Shown here: one piece after another, positions 59,906 through 64,000 of the stretch
Position numbering within the stretch: the first letter of the stretch is position 1
How the letters are laid out: every line of letters begins with the position of its first letter
From: Microbacterium hydrocarbonoxydans
Lineage (GTDB): Bacteria; Actinomycetota; Actinomycetes; Actinomycetales; Microbacteriaceae
Direction of reading: 5' to 3'
DNA: 64,000 nt
Assembly (NCBI RefSeq): GCF_011752045.1
Contig: NZ_JAAKXW010000001.1
Coordinates: forward strand, 186,001-250,000
Notes under the pieces: generated by a model
Seen by the model: only the letters and a program-made list of their open reading frames with translations
Database searches by the model: none
What the model was told of the DNA's origin: nothing
Translations under genes and position numbers: made by a program

Positions 59906-60837
59906 GCTCCTGTCTCGGGCGGACCCAGCTTCTCCCAGCCCTCGGTGATGACTCGACCGTACAGGACATCCGGGTCGAGGCGACGCAGCTCTTCGGCGAG
60001 GCACTCCCGCAGCGTGCGCCGCGGGAGGTGCAGGTCGTGATCCGGCTGACCGGGCTGCGTGAGCACGGCCAGCCCGGGCATGGGGCGCTCCAGAAGGATG
60101 TCCCCGGACGCGCGGGTCAGGCGCACCGACTTGATGCCCTCCTGCCAGTGCTCCGGGTCCTCGTACGACCAGCGCACCGGCACGTCGAGGGCCATCCGCA
60201 GCCAGGCGGCGAGCAGGGCCGTCGACGGCGACGCCTTCGCGCCGCGGACCTCGACGGCCGTCACCTCGTCGTACGGCGGCTGATCGAGCACGGCGGCCAG
60301 CTGCTCGCGCCAGTGGGTGAGGCGGGTCCAGGCGAGGTCGGTGTCGCCGGGGGCGTGGGTGCGGTCGAGGAGGGCGAGGCGGTCTCGGACGTCGGCTGAG
60401 GTCGCGGCGTCCGTGATCCGGCGCTGGGCGATCCGGCCGAGCGGCGAGGTCGACGGCGAGGTGGGCGCCTCCTCGGGCCACCAGGCCACGACGGGGGCGT
60501 CCGGCAGCAGGAGCCCCGTGATCAGGCTCTCCTCGTTGCTGGCGGCGTCGCCGTAGGCGCGCAGCACGACGACCTCACTGGCTCCGGCATCGCCGCCGAC
60601 GCGGATCTGCGCGTCGAGACGCGCCTCTCCCTCGCCGGTGGTGAGCACGATGACGCGCATCGGATGCTCGCGGGAGGCGTCGTTCGCGGCATCGATGGCA
60701 GCCTCGGCGACGCCGTTGCGCGCCGAGATGATGAGCGTGAGCACCCGGCCGAGGGCGACGACGCCGCCCTCTTCGCGCGCCTTGACGAGGTTCTTCGCGA
60801 CCTGGCTGACGGTCGTGTCGGGAAGGTCGATGATCAC
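59902..60837 (-). CDS. opcA: Glucose-6-phosphate dehydrogenase assembly protein OpcA
   Basis: A 311-residue protein specific to actinobacteria and cyanobacteria that activates or assembles glucose-6-phosphate dehydrogenase. It is recognised by the N-terminal DTTVSQVAKNLVKAREEGG, the central PDAPVVAWWPEEAPTSPS and the position between zwf and pgl. It overlaps zwf and pgl by four bases each (ATGA), so all three are made in step. Confidence 0.94.
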   Translation of the reverse strand: MIIDLPDTTVSQVAKNLVKAREEGGVVALGRVLTLIISARNGVAEAAIDAANDASREHPMRVIVLTTGEGEARLDAQIRVGGDAGASEVVVLRAYGDAASNEESLITGLLLPDAPVVAWWPEEAPTSPSTSPLGRIAQRRITDAATSADVRDRLALLDRTHAPGDTDLAWTRLTHWREQLAAVLDQPPYDEVTAVEVRGAKASPSTALLAAWLRMALDVPVRWSYEDPEHWQEGIKSVRLTRASGDILLERPMPGLAVLTQPGQPDHDLHLPRRTLRECLAEELRRLDPDVLYGRVITEGWEKLGPPETGA

Positions 60838-62384
60838 GGGCGTCTCCAGACTCGTCCGTCGCGGGCCAGCAGGTCGTCGGCGGATGCCGGACCCCAGGAA
60901 CCGGGAGCGTACTGCTCCACCGGGCCGCCCTCGGCAGCCCAGTACTTCTCCACCGGGTCGAGGATCTTCCAGGAGAGCTCGACCTCCTCATGCCGCGGGA
61001 ACAGCGGCGGGTCGCCGAGCAGGACGTCCAGGATGAGGCGCTCGTACGCCTCGGGGCTCGCCTCGGTGAAGGCGTGCCCGTAGCCGAAGTCCATCGTCAC
61101 GTCGCGGACGTTGGTGCCGTTGCCCGGCACCTTCGAGCCGAAGCGGATGGTCACCCCTTCGTCCGGCTGCACGCGGATGACGAGGGCGTTCTGGCCGAGC
61201 TCCGATGCGTTCGAGCGGCCGAACAGGTGCTCCGGCGCGCGCTTGAACACGACGGCGACCTCGGTGACCCGGCGGCCGAGGCGCTTGCCGGTGCGCACGT
61301 AGAACGGCACGCCCGCCCAGCGGCGGGTGTTGATCTCCAGCTTGATGGCGGCGTAGGTCTCCGTCGCCGACTGCGGGTTCATGCCGTCCTCGTCGAGGAA
61401 GCCGGTGACCTGCTCCCCGCCCTGCCACCCGCCGGCGTACTGCCCGCGAGCGGTGGCCAGCGAGAGGTCCTCGGGGAGCGTGACCGCGGCGAGGACCTTC
61501 TCCTTCTCGGCGCGCAGGTGCTCGGCGGACAGGCTGATCGGCTCCTCCATCGCCGTCAGCGCGAGCAGCTGCAGCAGGTGGTTCTGGATGACGTCACGCG
61601 CAGCGCCGACGCCGTCGTAGTAGCCCGCGCGACCGCCGACGCCGATGTCCTCGGCCATGGTGATCTGCACGTGGTCGACGTAGTTGCGGTTCCAGATCGG
61701 CTCGTACAGCTCGTTCGCGAAGCGCAGCGCGAGGATGTTCTGCACCGTCTCCTTGCCGAGGTAGTGGTCGATCCGGAAGATCGAGTCCGGTGAGAACGCG
61801 ACCTCGATCACGGCGTTCAGCTCGCGGGCCGATTCGAGGTCGTGCCCGAACGGCTTCTCGATGACGACCCGGCGCCAGCTCTCGGACTCGTCGCCCTCCT
61901 CGCCGACCAGGCCGGACTCCTTGAGCTGCTTGGCGACAAGGGGGAAGTCCTTCGGCGGGATCGAGAGGTAGAACGCGTGGTTGCCCATCGTGCCCCGCTC
62001 GACGTCGAGTTGATCGACCGTCTCGCGGAGCTTGCGGAACGACTCGGGGTTGTCGAACTCGCCCGACACGAACCGGATGCCCTGGAGCAGCTGGGCCCAC
62101 GTCTCCTCGCGGAAGGGGGTGCGGGCGTGCTGCTTCACGGCGTCGTAGACGACCTGCGCGAAGTCCTGGTCCTCCCAGTCGCGGCGGGCGAACCCGACCA
62201 GTGCGAACCCGGGCGGGAGGAGGCCGCGGTTGGCCAGGTCGTAGACGGCGGGCATGAGCTTCTTGCGCGAGAGGTCTCCGGTCACGCCGAAGATCACGAG
62301 GGCGCTCGGCCCCGCGATCCTGTTGAGACGGCGATCATCGGGGTCGCGCAGCGGGTTGTGCCCGCGCGAGATGGGAACAGACAT
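60834..62384 (-). CDS. zwf: Glucose-6-phosphate 1-dehydrogenase
   Basis: A 516-residue enzyme that oxidises glucose-6-phosphate with NAD(P), the entry to the pentose-phosphate pathway. The N-terminal Rossmann motif is VIFGVTGDLSRKKLMPA, the substrate motif RIDHYLGKETVQN is near residue 200, and FYVRTGKRL comes later. GGAG lies upstream of the ATG. The stop overlaps opcA. pgi lies 27 bases upstream on the same strand, so one transcript is likely. Confidence 0.97.
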   Translation of the reverse strand: MSVPISRGHNPLRDPDDRRLNRIAGPSALVIFGVTGDLSRKKLMPAVYDLANRGLLPPGFALVGFARRDWEDQDFAQVVYDAVKQHARTPFREETWAQLLQGIRFVSGEFDNPESFRKLRETVDQLDVERGTMGNHAFYLSIPPKDFPLVAKQLKESGLVGEEGDESESWRRVVIEKPFGHDLESARELNAVIEVAFSPDSIFRIDHYLGKETVQNILALRFANELYEPIWNRNYVDHVQITMAEDIGVGGRAGYYDGVGAARDVIQNHLLQLLALTAMEEPISLSAEHLRAEKEKVLAAVTLPEDLSLATARGQYAGGWQGGEQVTGFLDEDGMNPQSATETYAAIKLEINTRRWAGVPFYVRTGKRLGRRVTEVAVVFKRAPEHLFGRSNASELGQNALVIRVQPDEGVTIRFGSKVPGNGTNVRDVTMDFGYGHAFTEASPEAYERLILDVLLGDPPLFPRHEEVELSWKILDPVEKYWAAEGGPVEQYAPGSWGPASADDLLARDGRVWRRP

Positions 62385-62411
62385 CGGTGGGGGATTCTCC
62401 AGCTGTTTCTT

Positions 62412-64000
62412 CTACTTCTGGGCTGCTTCGAAGAGCGTGAGGACGTCGGCCGAGGAATCGGTGATCGTCAGCGAGACGACCGGCCGGCCGTGCTCGGCGA
62501 GGACGGCGGCATCGCCGGCGGCCTGCGCCTCGATGAGCTGTCCGAACGTGAACGGACGGTCCGGGATCTCCAGATCGACGTCGGTGCGCTCCAGGATCTG
62601 GAGGAACACGCCCTGGGCCGGCCCGCCCTTGTGGTACTGACCGGTGGAGTGCAGGAAGCGCGGTCCCCAGCCGAACGTCGTCGGCCGGCCGGAGTCGGCT
62701 GCGACGAGCTCGCGGATGCCCTGGAGCTGCGGCATCTCCAGACTGTTCACATACGCCTGGATCGCGACATAGCCGTCCTCCGGCAGCTGCGCCCAGAGCG
62801 CGTCGAGCACGCCCTCGACGGTGCCGCTGGCGGCGAGCGAGGCGTCGGAGACGCGGACCTCGACGCCGTTCTCCACGAACGCCGGTGCTGTGGGCTCCGG
62901 GCGCGCGTCCAGCAGACCGCGCGCCGCGACCTTGGCGGACTCCACGTCTGGCTGGTCGAAAGGGTTGATCCCGAGCAGGTGCCCTGCGATGGCGGTGGCG
63001 TGCTCCCACACGATGAACTGCGCGCCGAGGGTGCCGCTGACGAGGACCTCGCCGGCGTGCCGTTCGCTGAGGTGGAACTCGTTCGCGTCGTCGACGATCC
63101 GCACGATCTGGAGGTCGGCGGGCTTCGCGTCGAGCTCGGGGGAGACCGGGAGGAGGACGACGGGAAGGATGCCGGTGCCGGCCTTCCCCGTGGATTCGGC
63201 GATCAGCTGCTCGATCCAGTCGGGCAGGCCGTTGATGTGCGTGCCGTCGGTGATCAGGCCGAGCTTGTCGCGCCGCGGCACCGTGGACGAGATCGCCGCG
63301 GCGAGTCGCAGCGCAGGGTTCTCGGCGGAGTCGACGGCCACCTGCAGGAGCGACGCCTCGGCCTCGTCGAGCAGCTCGGCGATGTCCACGCCGGCGAGAC
63401 CGGAGGGCACCAGGCCGAAGGCGGTGAGCGCCGAGTAGCGGCCGCCCACGTTCGGATCGGCGTTGAAGACCCGGTAGCCGGCCTCGCGGGCCGACACGTC
63501 CAGCGGGGAGCCGGGGTCGGTGACGACGACGATGCGTCCCGCGGGATCGATGCCGAGATCACGGAAGGCGGCTTCGAACGCGCGGCGCTGCGAGTCGGTC
63601 TCCACGGTGGAGCCCGACTTCGAGGAGACGACGAGGACGGTGTTCTCGAGACCGCCGTCGAGGGCGGCGAGGACCTGACCGGGCGCGGTCGAGTCGAGGA
63701 TCGTCAGCTCGGCGCCCGCCGTCTGCGCGATGACCTCGGGAGCGAGCGAGGATCCGCCCATGCCCGCGAGCACCACGCGGGTGACGCCCTGGGCCTTCAG
63801 CTCCTTGTGCAGGGCGACGACCTCGGCCACCAGCGGGCGGGAGACGGAGACGGCCTCCACCCAGCCGAGGCGGATGGACGCCTCGGCCTCGGCATCCGGC
63901 CCCCACAGCGAGGCGTCTCCGCCCGTGATCCGCGAAGCGATGAGGTCGCGGACCAGGGCGGGGACGGTCTCGTCGATCGCCGCTCGGGCTGCGCCCGACG
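62412..64000 (-). CDS. pgi: Glucose-6-phosphate isomerase, 5' end beyond the window
   Basis: The frame runs open to the window edge, so the start is missing; about 529 residues are visible. It interconverts glucose-6-phosphate and fructose-6-phosphate. Blocks seen include VLAGMGGSSLAPEV and VVSSKSGSTVET (sugar-phosphate site), and NPFDQPDVE near the C-terminus. It is of the actinobacterial type that resembles a fused SIS-domain isomerase. The order pgi-zwf-opcA-pgl is the usual cluster, and tkt/tal are expected just beyond the window edge. Confidence 0.94.
   Translation of the reverse strand, partial: SGAARAAIDETVPALVRDLIASRITGGDASLWGPDAEAEASIRLGWVEAVSVSRPLVAEVVALHKELKAQGVTRVVLAGMGGSSLAPEVIAQTAGAELTILDSTAPGQVLAALDGGLENTVLVVSSKSGSTVETDSQRRAFEAAFRDLGIDPAGRIVVVTDPGSPLDVSAREAGYRVFNADPNVGGRYSALTAFGLVPSGLAGVDIAELLDEAEASLLQVAVDSAENPALRLAAAISSTVPRRDKLGLITDGTHINGLPDWIEQLIAESTGKAGTGILPVVLLPVSPELDAKPADLQIVRIVDDANEFHLSERHAGEVLVSGTLGAQFIVWEHATAIAGHLLGINPFDQPDVESAKVAARGLLDARPEPTAPAFVENGVEVRVSDASLAASGTVEGVLDALWAQLPEDGYVAIQAYVNSLEMPQLQGIRELVAADSGRPTTFGWGPRFLHSTGQYHKGGPAQGVFLQILERTDVDLEIPDRPFTFGQLIEAQAAGDAAVLAEHGRPVVSLTITDSSADVLTLFEAAQK

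Overview
The window is high-GC (about 70%), gene-dense chromosomal DNA from an actinobacterium. The gene complement points to the Microbacteriaceae, most likely Microbacterium or a close relative. Supporting signs are the OpcA/Zwf pentose-phosphate cluster, an HrcA/CIRCE/DnaJ heat-shock locus feeding into a PhoH-YbeY-Era cluster, leuA with a leucine-rich leader peptide, a two-domain peptide ABC ATPase, and very frequent GTG starts. I see no rRNA, CRISPR array, insertion sequence, integrase or prophage. It reads as core chromosome with a few accessory-looking genes.

Layout. 1-4 kb: a small unknown protein, a DUF892 ferritin-like protein, a hyper-acidic protein paired with CorA, an aldehyde dehydrogenase and tRNA-Ala(GGC). 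4-8.2 kb: an acetyltransferase, a flavoprotein monooxygenase, two small membrane proteins and a secreted GH3 lipoprotein. 8.1-10.7 kb (minus): DedA, an App1-type phosphatase and a family annotated as 3-methyladenine glycosylase. 10.7-19.1 kb: pabB, leuS, comEA-comEC, holA and convergent rpsT. 19.4-22.7 kb: a GH1 beta-glucosidase with its MFS transporter, and an alpha/beta hydrolase. 22.8-28.4 kb (minus): a complete peptide ABC transporter. 28.7-39.6 kb: lepA, a DUF1990 protein, hemW, hrcA, dnaJ, rsmE, HIT, phoH, ybeY, a CNNM/CBS protein and era, nearly all overlapping or tightly spaced. 39.6-41.6 kb: a three-gene ECF sigma / membrane protein / secreted I36-like module. 41.6-43.2 kb: an oxidoreductase and a lipoprotein. 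43.2-47.5 kb: attenuated leuA, a TRIC-like channel, recO and uppS. 47.4-54.6 kb: a small P-loop ATPase, a DsbA-family protein, glutathione peroxidase, dusB, dgt, dnaG and an orphan ABC ATPase. 54.7-59.1 kb: tRNA-Asn, a ThrE-type exporter, a CDP-alcohol phosphatidyltransferase, a septum-formation lipoprotein, peptide deformylase and a DMT transporter. 59.1-64 kb (minus): pgi (cut by the window end), zwf, opcA and pgl.

Expression architecture. Many transcription units have a TANNNT hexamer ending six bases before the start codon and no Shine-Dalgarno sequence, the signature of leaderless mRNA. Four divergent gene pairs are separated by only 34-43 bp and carry two such hexamers back to back. Within operons, ATGA/GTGA stop-start overlaps are common.

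Most notable for follow-up: the leuA leader (a 15-codon leader ORF with four consecutive Leu codons running into a hairpin), a 101-bp palindrome that supplies the stop codons of both leuA and the convergent channel gene, the sigma/membrane/I36 module, the compact divergent leaderless promoters, and a marked excess of the hexamer GGATGC/GCATCC. I did not find a clearly unprecedented multi-gene system. The sigma/membrane/I36 module is the best candidate for a poorly described one.
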